Origin: Bifidobacterium imperatoris
Lineage (GTDB): Bacteria > Actinomycetota > Actinomycetes > Actinomycetales > Bifidobacteriaceae
Assembly (NCBI RefSeq): GCF_002860405.1
Contig: NZ_NMWV01000011.1
Coordinates: forward strand, 148,524-212,523
Length of the DNA stretch: 64,000 nucleotides
Direction of reading: 5' to 3'
Shown here: piece after piece, positions 1 through 8,068 of the stretch
Layout: each line of letters begins with the position of its first letter
Numbering within the stretch: position 1 is the first letter of the stretch
Program-made: the position numbers and the translations under genes
Notes under the pieces: generated by a model
What the model saw: the letters and a program-made list of their open reading frames with translations, nothing else
Databases searched by the model: none
Told to the model about the DNA's origin: nothing

Positions 1-146
1 AAGGGTGTCACGGCGTATTGTATTGCGTTGAGGCGCTGCAATACGAAAACTTGGCAACTCTTCGTCTGATAATTCGCGAAAAATCAGCACAAGATGACAC
101 AATTGCACGTAATGTGGTCAGTAGTGTGTTTAGGAAGGCGGTCACG

Positions 147-1607
147 GTGAGCGAGTGGACGGTGCGGATCAATGGGGTTGATCAGGTCAGCGTCAAACCT
201 GGCAATAGCTTGGAGATAGGTCGCAAGCCTCTGCGCCCCCTGGCTGCCGATGGCAATGCGCGTTTGGATGTGGCCGATCAGACCAAATCGATGTCGAAAC
301 GCCATGCTCTGCTCACGGTGAAGGAGAACGGTTCCGCCAGCGTGCGTGACCTTGGTTCTACCAATGGTTCCTATGTAGTGCGCGACAATGGTGATTTGCT
401 GCGTCTGCCGCCGAACGCTGATTTTCTGCTGCCTGTATCTCCGATGCGCATGCAGTTTGGCGATGTCCCTGCCGATTTTATCCGCATTGATAATCCTGAA
501 GACGGCGACGAGAACCAGTCGGTGCCGGATCTGTTCGGATATGCTGCGTCTGATGCACCGCAGGAACCTGATGCCGCTGATATGTCTGTGGACGATATTC
601 TTGATTTGCGTGCCGGTGAACCCACTGCCATCTTCAGCGCCGCCAGTGTTCAGCATAAGGTTGATGAGCTTGAACTAGGCAGTCTTAATATTGTCCAGCT
701 GAATCATAAGCCTGAAGAGCCGGTCTTGCCGCGAGACTTGTTTGCTGATGCAGAGGCTCAGCAGCAGGAAGATGAAGAGGCGCGCAAGGCAAAGGCCGCA
801 ATGGAGGCCGTAGCATTGCCAGAGCAGCCGCAATCGAAGCCGACGCTTCGCCCTGGCGTGCGGATTTCCGGTCTGGTGCCAGTTGACGCGATTGCCCACC
901 CCGTGCGCACGGCGCATACTGAGCCGGTCGCGGATTCCGAGACCTCTGTAGCACCGGCAGATGAGCATGCTGCCGAATCGCAGTCGGAATCCGAACAGCC
1001 AGCATCGCAAACGGACACTGCTGAGCAGCCGGAGCCAGCCGAGCCGCATGACGCTCAGCCTGAAACGGTCGAGCCTGAGGCATCCGCAACCGAAGATACA
1101 ACTGATACGCCGTCCGAGGATTCACAGCAGGATTCACAACAAAATGAATCGGACGAGTCGACTGAATCCTCTCCATCGCAGGCCACTGATCCACAGTCAT
1201 TGGTTTTCGTGCCGATGGAGGAACAGTCAGGTGAGCATGAAAGCTCAGCTGATTCCACACCATCAGTGTCCACTGATTCCACGGAATATAGCGATGCCGC
1301 AGGCACCTATACCCCCGCCTTCGAACCGGGGTCGGTGTTCGAGCGTGTGGCCAAAGGTGAGCTTAAAGCCCAAGAACCAGTGGTTGAAGTCGATGGATTG
1401 AACTCCAATGATGCGAAAACCACGCAGGATTTCTCACTGCAATTCGAAATCGCGCGTCATCCGGAACTGCTGGTGTTCCTGGCTATGAACCCATACCTGT
1501 ATGACGATATGTACGCTTGGCTTGCCGCTCGTGGCGAAGCCGATATTGACGAAGCTCTGGCCCACAACAAGGGCTATCAGGAATACCGCGAAGCGGTTGG
1601 AAAGTGA
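147..1607 (+). CDS. FHA-domain protein with acidic linker and C-terminal variant leucine-rich-repeat-like segment
   Basis: A 486-residue protein. An N-terminal forkhead-associated domain (about residues 1-110) shows the LEIGR strand, the SKRHALL strand and the DLGSTNG loop, the phosphothreonine-binding signature of FHA folds. Residues about 230-440 are a low-complexity linker rich in Glu, Ser, Pro and Gln, likely disordered. The last ~50 residues (ARHPELLVFLAMNPYLYDDM onward) resemble variant leucine-rich-repeat segments (HPELL..A.NP..Y..L..WLA). I chose the GTG at 147 because AGGAAGG lies 8 bases upstream and the product then begins directly at the FHA domain; the frame stays open back to position 18. 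The stop overlaps the start of the next gene by 4 bases, so translation is probably coupled. FHA domains usually read Ser/Thr-kinase phosphorylation, so a signalling or scaffold role is inferred. No signal peptide or membrane segment is visible. Confidence 0.8.
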   Translation: MSEWTVRINGVDQVSVKPGNSLEIGRKPLRPLAADGNARLDVADQTKSMSKRHALLTVKENGSASVRDLGSTNGSYVVRDNGDLLRLPPNADFLLPVSPMRMQFGDVPADFIRIDNPEDGDENQSVPDLFGYAASDAPQEPDAADMSVDDILDLRAGEPTAIFSAASVQHKVDELELGSLNIVQLNHKPEEPVLPRDLFADAEAQQQEDEEARKAKAAMEAVALPEQPQSKPTLRPGVRISGLVPVDAIAHPVRTAHTEPVADSETSVAPADEHAAESQSESEQPASQTDTAEQPEPAEPHDAQPETVEPEASATEDTTDTPSEDSQQDSQQNESDESTESSPSQATDPQSLVFVPMEEQSGEHESSADSTPSVSTDSTEYSDAAGTYTPAFEPGSVFERVAKGELKAQEPVVEVDGLNSNDAKTTQDFSLQFEIARHPELLVFLAMNPYLYDDMYAWLAARGEADIDEALAHNKGYQEYREAVGK

Positions 1608-4600
1608 GCCGGGAGATGACTCAAACACAAGATCAGCATGATCAGAACACGGCCAATGCGGTGCTTGGCCTGAATCGTATTCGTGGCTGGCGCGACCGGT
1701 ACCGCGCCATGCTGGCTCCTTCGCCCTTGGAGGATGTGAACCAGCTTGTGGCCAAACTGGATATGACCCATGCCCATCCTTCCGGCAACGCGCAACTGTT
1801 CGCGTCGGGTCATGTGCGTCTTGACTCGCTGTTCCGTGATACCGGCATGCTGAAGGCGGCAGAGCGTCATCTCACACGCGTGCTGGACGATCAGACCGCC
1901 AAGCGCCGTATCGCCGGTGTTGCGGAACTGTCCATAGCCGTAGGTGTGGCTACTTGGAAAGGCAATGCGCTGCCGGTGCTGCTCTACCCAGTGACCGTGT
2001 TCGTGCCGAAAGAAGGTTCCGCACCGACCATTCAGTTCGCTGGACGTGCCACACTGAACAGTGCGTTCGTCAATGTGCTGCGTGAACAGCGCGTGTATTT
2101 GGATGAGGATTCCTTATTCGATGTCTCCAGCTACGAGAGTGGTAAGCCGGACACCTCCGCTTTGTTCGCCCGCATCATTGCTGAAGCGCATGATTTTATT
2201 CCTGACTTCACCATTGAGCGTCATGTCGTGCTTGGTTGCTTTATGGATCCGTCGGCGCTGATCGTTGCCGAAAGCCAGCAGATTATCGATCAGTTGGAAA
2301 ATGGTGCCACCGGCAATGTATTGCTTGATGCGTTGGCTGGCGATGAGAGCGCTCGCGCATCCTTGAAGGATACGAACCCGCCGCAGTACAGTCCTTTCGA
2401 CTCCGACCCGCATTCCGAGTTCGAAGTTGGTGATGTGGATAATACGGTGCGCTATGCCGCTTCTTTGGCAGCTGCAGGTCACAGCATCGTGGTCGATGGT
2501 TCCTTCCCCAAGGGCGCTGCGGAACAGTCTGTGGCGATTGCTTCACGTTGCTTGATGAGCGGCCGCTCCGTGCTGTATGTGCCCGGCGTCACCGAACAGA
2601 AACGTCGCTTTATGCAGGCGGCATCAGCGAATGAGCTCAAAGCTCAGTTGCTTGACGTTGCCGATGAGCATGCCAATGCCGTGATCGATAAGCAGCTTAT
2701 TTCGGCAGTGGGCTTCCAGCCGGGTGTTGCTACCCAGCGATTCGATCAGCTTGCGGATGAGCTTGTGGGCGTGCGCTCGCGTTTGACCCGTTATCTGGGC
2801 GATCTGCACGGTGTGAACGAGAAGTGGAATGTTTCCGCATACGAGACGATTCAGAATCTGGCTCGTATTTCGGTACTGCCGACCCATCCAGCCACCCATG
2901 TGAGGCTCCGCGAGCAAAGCGCGCTCACCGTTGGCGGCGATATGGAAGCATGGATCAGCAAGCTTGAACGTGCCGGAGAACTCGGTGAGTTCACCATTGG
3001 GCCCAAGGACACTGCTTGGTACAAAGCTAATCTGACCACTGAGGATCAAGCCATTGACGCATATCAGCGCGTGGATGATTTGCTGCGTCGCTACCTGCCA
3101 GCCACTCGTGAACAGGTGACGCGTACAGTGCAGACCTGTGGATTCCCCATTCCTACTACGACGCGTGAATGGGAACGCCAGGTCACAGTGCTGAAGAACC
3201 TGAGGCGTGTGCTAGATGTGTTCCAGCCGGAAATCTTCGAACGAGACATCGATTCGATGATCGAAGCCACCATGCCCAAGGCGCAGCGTAAGGCCGAAGG
3301 CACGTCAATGGGCTTCTGGGAGCGTCGTCGTCATATCAAGGAAGCCAAGTCCCTGCTGCGCGTTGGCGCACAGGTGGAGGACCTGCATGAAGCCCTGAAG
3401 GTAGTGGCCAAGCAAGGCGAACAGTGGCGTCAGTTTGTGCCTCATGGCGGCTGGCCGGTGCTGCCTACGAAGCTGGACGACATCATCACCACGCTTGATG
3501 GTCTCCTTGGCAATATGACCTCTTTGGATACCGTGCTGGCCACTACGCCTATCGGCGGCAACCTGGAGACCGCGGACTTCAATACTGTTGAAGAGCGTCT
3601 TAAGGCGTTGCTGGACGACCGTAAAGCTCTGGACACGTTGCCTGAGCGCTGCCGTTTGGAGCAGGAGCTCGCCGCGGTGGGCTTGACCGAACTCGTCAAT
3701 GATCTGACCATTCGCCATGTGGGCGTTGATCAGGTGCGTGGCGAATTGCAGCTGGCATGGTGGACCACGGTGTTTGACGATATCGTCCGCTCTTCGGCAA
3801 TCATCTCCAATCAGGATGGTTCCGCACTGCAGACCGCATCAGACCGATTCATTCAGGTCGACGTGGAACATGTGCGTTCGGTTGGGCCGATGGTGGCTCA
3901 GGAATCGATGCGTCGCCTGTGTGACATGCTGTTCTCCCGCACGCAGGAAGCGAACCAGCTGCATACGGTGCTTGCCGGCCGCTCTAATGTGACGTTGAGC
4001 CGTATTCGCCGAGATCACCCGGAAATTCTGGCAGCGGCAAAGCCGATTATCGTTGCCGCTCCAGGCACTTTGGCTGCATTGACCGAGCCCGGTGTACTTG
4101 CCGATGTGGCTATTGTCGATGCATGCGCACATATTCCGTCGATTGAACTGCTCTCGATTCTGAGTCGTGTACGTCAGGTTGTGGTTATTGCGCATTGCGC
4201 CACGGTGACCAGCGAATCGATGAAGGAATTGATCGGCATGCTGCCTCATGTTGAGGTGGTGGCTCAGCCATCCTGCCGCGCTCCGCGTCTGGCTGCATTC
4301 TTGGAATCCGAAGGCTATGGGTCGGTCGGCTATGACGTAGCTACCGAACCGGCTACTGGTGTGGTGCGATTCCATCGCATTGAAGCCAACGGTGTTCCTG
4401 TAATGTCCAGTGGTTTGGTGGAATCCAGCCAGCAGGAAATCGAAGAAGTGGTCCGTATCATCACCGAACGTGCTGCCAGCTTCACAGTGGTGCCATCGCG
4501 GTATATCCTCGCCGTTGTGGTGTTGACCGACGTGTTCCGCACTCGGTTGGGTGCCGAATTGAAGTCTTTGGCTTCCAAGAACAAGCCAATGGGACGATTC

Positions 4601-5251
4601 CTGCGCCATGTTCGTTTGGTGCCGTTGCGTGATGTGGCTGGTACTCAGGCCACGGACGTGATTATCTCGATGTGCTATGCCAAGACCGTGCATGGCCGTT
4701 TGCTCCAGCAGTTCGGCGTGCTCGAAAATGATGGTGGCCGTGGCATGTTGCTTGACGCATTGGCATTGGCTGACCGCAATCTGGATATTGTGTCTGCCTT
4801 CGGTCCGGAAGATATGGATGATGAGCGTCTGCATCAGACAGGGCCAAGATTCCTGAAGACCGTGCTGACATGGGTGAGCCAGCTGGACGACCGTCCGGTG
4901 CTGCCGGTGCGTGCCGCTGTTGGAGACAATGTGCTGTTTAACGATATTGCCGATCGTTTGCGCGCTCGTGGCCTCGATGCGGCGGTGAACTACGGCTTCG
5001 ATAAGGGCATTAAGATCCCGCTGGTCGTTGGGCTGAAGGACAAGCCATTTGCGCTTGCCGTGGAAACCGATGACGCCAATTTCATGTCGGTGCAGTCCAC
5101 ACGCCGTCGCCATCGTCTCAGCGGGCAGAACCTCATGTCCTTGGGATGGAACGTCATGACCGTATGGAGTGTTGCCGCGTTCGTGAACCCGGATAAGGAA
5201 GTCGACCGCATCGTAGCTCGCATCAGCGATATCTACCGTGAGGTTGAATAA
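1604..5251 (+). CDS. Large SF1-helicase-like protein with degenerate ATPase motifs and C-terminal Vsr-like nuclease fold
   Basis: A 1215-residue protein whose layout follows large SF1 (DNA2/UPF1-type) helicases that end in a Vsr-like (MTES_1575-type) endonuclease domain. The segment around residues 285-330 (AGHSIVVDG...GRSVLYVPG) aligns by eye with the Walker A region, but the expected GPPGTGKS reads GSFPKGAAEQS. The Walker B/motif III equivalent near residue 839 reads VDACAH where DEASQ is usual, and AHCATVTS where GDxxQLPP is usual. The C-terminus (about 1105-1215, ending LGWNVMTVWSVAAFVNPDKE) looks like the Vsr-like fold; the usual IDLAV aspartate position reads IPLVV, while VETDD keeps the second acidic pair. 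The GTG start overlaps the upstream FHA stop; an ATG at 1616 is possible. It is probably a non-catalytic structural or DNA-binding derivative. Family assignment is inferred from motif spacing. Confidence 0.75.
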   Translation: MSREMTQTQDQHDQNTANAVLGLNRIRGWRDRYRAMLAPSPLEDVNQLVAKLDMTHAHPSGNAQLFASGHVRLDSLFRDTGMLKAAERHLTRVLDDQTAKRRIAGVAELSIAVGVATWKGNALPVLLYPVTVFVPKEGSAPTIQFAGRATLNSAFVNVLREQRVYLDEDSLFDVSSYESGKPDTSALFARIIAEAHDFIPDFTIERHVVLGCFMDPSALIVAESQQIIDQLENGATGNVLLDALAGDESARASLKDTNPPQYSPFDSDPHSEFEVGDVDNTVRYAASLAAAGHSIVVDGSFPKGAAEQSVAIASRCLMSGRSVLYVPGVTEQKRRFMQAASANELKAQLLDVADEHANAVIDKQLISAVGFQPGVATQRFDQLADELVGVRSRLTRYLGDLHGVNEKWNVSAYETIQNLARISVLPTHPATHVRLREQSALTVGGDMEAWISKLERAGELGEFTIGPKDTAWYKANLTTEDQAIDAYQRVDDLLRRYLPATREQVTRTVQTCGFPIPTTTREWERQVTVLKNLRRVLDVFQPEIFERDIDSMIEATMPKAQRKAEGTSMGFWERRRHIKEAKSLLRVGAQVEDLHEALKVVAKQGEQWRQFVPHGGWPVLPTKLDDIITTLDGLLGNMTSLDTVLATTPIGGNLETADFNTVEERLKALLDDRKALDTLPERCRLEQELAAVGLTELVNDLTIRHVGVDQVRGELQLAWWTTVFDDIVRSSAIISNQDGSALQTASDRFIQVDVEHVRSVGPMVAQESMRRLCDMLFSRTQEANQLHTVLAGRSNVTLSRIRRDHPEILAAAKPIIVAAPGTLAALTEPGVLADVAIVDACAHIPSIELLSILSRVRQVVVIAHCATVTSESMKELIGMLPHVEVVAQPSCRAPRLAAFLESEGYGSVGYDVATEPATGVVRFHRIEANGVPVMSSGLVESSQQEIEEVVRIITERAASFTVVPSRYILAVVVLTDVFRTRLGAELKSLASKNKPMGRFLRHVRLVPLRDVAGTQATDVIISMCYAKTVHGRLLQQFGVLENDGGRGMLLDALALADRNLDIVSAFGPEDMDDERLHQTGPRFLKTVLTWVSQLDDRPVLPVRAAVGDNVLFNDIADRLRARGLDAAVNYGFDKGIKIPLVVGLKDKPFALAVETDDANFMSVQSTRRRHRLSGQNLMSLGWNVMTVWSVAAFVNPDKEVDRIVARISDIYREVE

Positions 5252-5253
5252 CG

Positions 5254-5454
5254 ATGGCTGAATATTCAGCAACACGACGCACTCCGCGCAAACATAAGCG
5301 TGTGGTGATGAAGGGTACTGAGCGGTTTGATGCTGATGGTGTCAAACTCGAGCCTGGAGACATGCAGACCGCTCAGCAGCGCCAAGCCGACGATGACCAG
5401 CGCATCCTCGGCGAGTTGCCGCCTCACTGGGCTGTGTTCAATGAAAAACAGTAA
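5254..5454 (+). CDS. Small conserved-looking protein of unknown function
   Basis: A 66-residue protein starting two bases after the stop of the helicase-like gene, so almost certainly cotranscribed and probably translationally coupled (GAGGTTGAATAACG precedes the ATG). The N-terminal third is basic (TRRTPRKHKRVV) and the C-terminal half acidic and Gln-rich, ending ELPPHWAVF. No membrane segment, signal peptide or known motif is seen. I do not recognise the family. Its position as third member of the FHA/pseudo-helicase operon suggests a partner or accessory role. Confidence 0.6.
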   Translation: MAEYSATRRTPRKHKRVVMKGTERFDADGVKLEPGDMQTAQQRQADDDQRILGELPPHWAVFNEKQ

Positions 5455-5468
5455 CGATAGCAGCTGGG

Positions 5469-6164
5469 TCAGTGCATTACAGCCATGATTGCTCCTGTTT
5501 CCTGAAGTTGCATCACCTGTGCCGCAGCACTCGGCGCTATAGCAAACGACACCAATTGCCCACCATCCGTATACGATGTGTCGGCAGTTTTGTTGATGCC
5601 CATAACCAGTGCGTCCTCGGCGAGTACGCAGCTTTCTTTTTGCACAGCAGCTCGTGAAGCATCAGTCGTATCCGCCTCATCGTTCTGCGAATGCTGCTCA
5701 CTTTGGCAACCCACAGCAGACACCAATTGCACATGATCTCCGGGAGTCAAATCACCGGCTGTGCTGGTCAACCGCACTTCCAGAACAGTGGTACCTTTCG
5801 GTGCCACCGGAGCGTTACGCGCCATCTGTTTCAGTATCGGATCGCCGTTCGCTATATCGGTATACGCGATTCGTCCAGTCGCATCCTCAACCGAGTCAAG
5901 CATCGAAGCGCTGACGGCGGACGGAGAAACATAGCGAATCATCACATCCGAAGCGCCAATAGTGCCGCCTCGCGCAATATCGCGGACTGCCACCACAACA
6001 GGCGCTGTTGCGATATGTGCGGTTATGGCTTGCAAGCCAAACAATACGGCGAATCCCGCGCATGCAGCCGCCGCAATACGCCGCAGTGTATACCGCATGC
6101 GGCGCTGACGCAGCGAGCCGGTGGGCGGAAGCTTGCGCTTTGAGAATACAGAAAAGGTCACCAT
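5469..6164 (-). CDS. SAF-domain membrane-anchored protein (CpaB/FlgA-like)
   Basis: A 231-residue protein. After a short basic N-terminus there is one membrane segment (about residues 29-47, ending LFGLQAITAHIA), followed by a SAF domain (about 54-125: VVVAVRDIARGGTIGASDV, then GRIAYTDIANGDPIL). SAF domains occur in pilus assembly protein CpaB/RcpC, FlgA and sialic-acid synthases. The C-terminal half has two cysteines (CQSEQ and ESCVLAED) and ends in a helix-like VMQLQETGAIMAVMH. I placed the start at the ATG at 6164; a TTG at 6206 gives 245 residues and cannot be excluded. No tad/flp pilus genes are nearby, so a role in pilus assembly is not supported by context. It is downstream of fmdB and separated from it by a hairpin. 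Confidence 0.7.
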   Translation of the reverse strand: MVTFSVFSKRKLPPTGSLRQRRMRYTLRRIAAAACAGFAVLFGLQAITAHIATAPVVVAVRDIARGGTIGASDVMIRYVSPSAVSASMLDSVEDATGRIAYTDIANGDPILKQMARNAPVAPKGTTVLEVRLTSTAGDLTPGDHVQLVSAVGCQSEQHSQNDEADTTDASRAAVQKESCVLAEDALVMGINKTADTSYTDGGQLVSFAIAPSAAAQVMQLQETGAIMAVMH

Positions 6165-6295
6165 ACGTTCATGGTGACCTGAGTACTTCCGGTAGCGCAA
6201 GCTCAACCGACCTATGTGGTTCTAGCTTGCCGAGTTATCCACATTCTGCGCCATTTTCGAGGATTCATTCGACGTTTTGCCCCGCCACGCATACA

Positions 6296-6340
6296 AAAGC
6301 GGGGCATTTCAGCGGATGAACCGCGAAAATGCCCCGCTTT
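6296..6340 (-). terminator. Rho-independent-type terminator after fmdB
   Basis: Inverted repeat with arms AAAGCGGGGCATTTC (6296-6310) and GAAAATGCCCCGCTTT (6325-6340) around a ~14-base loop. Read on the minus strand the stem ends in CCCCGCTTTTG, giving a short T run, and it lies just after the fmdB stop. Confidence 0.8.
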
Positions 6341-6354
6341 AGCGACTTACTGGC

Positions 6355-6540
6355 TTACTTACCGGACTTATCCGTGCGGTAGAAGCCGTGACCCTTGAAC
6401 TCGATCGGTACAGCCGAATACACCTTGCGTACCTGTTCCTGAGCGCACTTCGGGCACACGGTAATTGGGTCATCGGAGAATGACTGCTGTTCGGTGAAAT
6501 CGTAGCCGCAGTTCTTGCAGCGGTAATGATAAGTAGGCAA
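6355..6540 (-). CDS. FmdB-family zinc-ribbon protein
   Basis: A 61-residue protein beginning MPTYHYRCKNCGYDF, the canonical FmdB start. Four cysteines form two CxxC knuckles (CKNC and CPKC) expected to bind one zinc. The start is the TTG at 6540: it gives the family N-terminus and is preceded by GGAGGAA about 5 bases upstream, whereas the longer open frame to 6597 adds a non-homologous leader. In mycobacteria the positional equivalent (Rv0991c, Ruc) next to 5-formyltetrahydrofolate cyclo-ligase is a redox-sensitive chaperone; the same neighbour here makes a similar role plausible, but Ruc is longer at its C-terminus. Confidence 0.88.
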   Translation of the reverse strand: MPTYHYRCKNCGYDFTEQQSFSDDPITVCPKCAQEQVRKVYSAVPIEFKGHGFYRTDKSGK

Positions 6541-6640
6541 CGGATTCCTCCACACAAATACAAACAAACGCGCACGGCTCAATGCCATGCCAAGCAACCG
6601 TTCATATCCTAGTCATTGCCCTGACAGTTCAGCCACCGGA

Positions 6641-7330
6641 TTATTGGACGGTGAACATGTGATATCCACTTGGCGTAAGCACAGCGTCTGCGGGAACATC
6701 ATGCGGCTCGGCCGGCAGGTCATCCTCCAGAACCTCCCACGGCCAACAGACGGCAACCAACGGACATCCCGGTTGGCGCGCAGCCAATGCGCGGTCATAC
6801 CAGCCGGCTCCGCGCCCCAAACGGAAGCCCCTCGAGTCAACGCCAAGAGCCGGAGCGAATACCATATCGGCCTGAGTCAAAGCCTCAGGCGGCAATACAG
6901 CGCCATCAGGCTCATCCGGACGCAAATGGCCATGTCCATCCACGGCGCGCAAATCATCCATCGACTGCAGCACGCTCCAGCCTATTTCCAATCCGGACCC
7001 CAGCTTCGGCACAAGAACCCTGCACCCTCGCTCCAACAGCCAAGTAAGCAGCGGGCGGGTCTCGATTTCAGTACCCATCGATACGTAAGCCGCCACGACG
7101 TTCCCCTGGCAAACCCGCTGCATGAATGGCTCGGATGCAAACGCCTGCGTGAGCGTTCGGACCAGCGAGTGGCCGGCGTCGAGGCGCTCCCGAACAGAAG
7201 TGAGCCTACGTCTTGCCAGAGCCTGATGCCGCAGCTCGAATTTATCAGCGGCTTCAGCCGCGGCCTTGTGCGCTGTTGAAGCAACAGCCGCCTGCTTATT
7301 CGCTGTGTCCGTAATCTCTACACCACTCAT
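6641..7330 (-). CDS. 5-formyltetrahydrofolate cyclo-ligase
   Basis: A 229-residue enzyme converting 5-formyltetrahydrofolate to 5,10-methenyltetrahydrofolate with ATP hydrolysis, in the cytoplasm. Recognisable elements are the early basic segment (LRHQALARRR), VVAAYVSMGTEIETRPLL, the conserved VFAPALGVDSRGFRLGRGAGWYDRAL nucleotide/substrate site, and the PLVAVCWPWEVL strand near the C-terminus. I chose the ATG at 7330 rather than 7384 because it leaves room for the divergent rimJ start and gives normal family length. It is divergent from rimJ, with only 34 bases between the starts, so the two genes share a promoter region. Confidence 0.9.
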   Translation of the reverse strand: MSGVEITDTANKQAAVASTAHKAAAEAADKFELRHQALARRRLTSVRERLDAGHSLVRTLTQAFASEPFMQRVCQGNVVAAYVSMGTEIETRPLLTWLLERGCRVLVPKLGSGLEIGWSVLQSMDDLRAVDGHGHLRPDEPDGAVLPPEALTQADMVFAPALGVDSRGFRLGRGAGWYDRALAARQPGCPLVAVCWPWEVLEDDLPAEPHDVPADAVLTPSGYHMFTVQ

Positions 7331-7364
7331 ATCGCACAACGTAGCACGGCTACAATAAGGGGCC

Positions 7365-8030
7365 GTGTCAGTATTCCAGACCATTAAAGAGGCGTTCCGG
7401 CCGGATAATCAGATCCGCATGCCGCGCCTGAGCCATCCCGGTTGCCCTATTGTGTTGCGCGCACTCACTATGGATGATGAGGAAGCGTGGAACGAAGTGC
7501 GTTGGCGTAATAATGATTGGCTGGCACCTTGGGAATCCGGCGACCCGATGCATGGGGGAATCATCACCTTCAACCAGTGGTTGCAACGCATGCGTCGCAA
7601 TGAGCAGCATGGCACCGGTGCGCTGTTCGCCATTGAATATCAGATGCGTATTGTCGGCCAGATTTCGTTAGGGGCCATATCGTATGGATCCATGCGCACC
7701 GGAGTGGTGGGGTATTGGGTTGATCAGCGTTACGCGGGGCGCGGGTTTGCGCCGATGGCTCTCGCCATGTTGGCTGATTGGGCGCTGACCGACCCATTCG
7801 GCCCCGCCTTGCATCGATTGGAAATCGCCATTTTGCCTGAGAACGCTCGATCGCTGGCTGTGGTGCGCAAGATTGGCGCGCATCATGAGGGGCTTCGTGA
7901 ACGGTATATGTATGTAAACGGTCACTGGCGCGACCATGTGACGTTCGCCTTGCTGGCCGAGGATGCTGGAACGGGATTCACGGCGCGTCTGCTGCAATCG
8001 CGTTCATCATCCGACACGCCCGGCGAGTAA
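7365..8030 (+). CDS. rimJ: GNAT-family N-acetyltransferase, RimJ-like
   Basis: A 221-residue GNAT acetyltransferase resembling ribosomal-protein-alanine N-acetyltransferases. The acetyl-CoA-binding strand-loop-helix is at GYWVDQRYAGRGFAPMAL (Q/RxxGxG/A type), followed by HRLEIAILPENARSLAVVRKIG, the RimJ/RimL hallmark. The GTG at 7365 follows AAGGGGCC, an acceptable ribosome binding site. It directly precedes the SepX-like membrane protein, an arrangement known from mycobacteria (rimJ-Rv0996) and corynebacteria, where rimJ lies between the gephyrin-like glp gene and its membrane receptor. Substrate is unknown. Confidence 0.85.
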   Translation: MSVFQTIKEAFRPDNQIRMPRLSHPGCPIVLRALTMDDEEAWNEVRWRNNDWLAPWESGDPMHGGIITFNQWLQRMRRNEQHGTGALFAIEYQMRIVGQISLGAISYGSMRTGVVGYWVDQRYAGRGFAPMALAMLADWALTDPFGPALHRLEIAILPENARSLAVVRKIGAHHEGLRERYMYVNGHWRDHVTFALLAEDAGTGFTARLLQSRSSSDTPGE

Positions 8031-8068
8031 CCCACAAGTTCGTCGGGGCGTCTCCTATTCTTGACTCT

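Noticed and set aside
3839..5275. A 478-residue minus-strand frame opposite the helicase-like gene.
   Set aside because: The plus-strand gene is coupled to its neighbours and has fold-like structure; the minus frame is His/Gln-rich and domainless.
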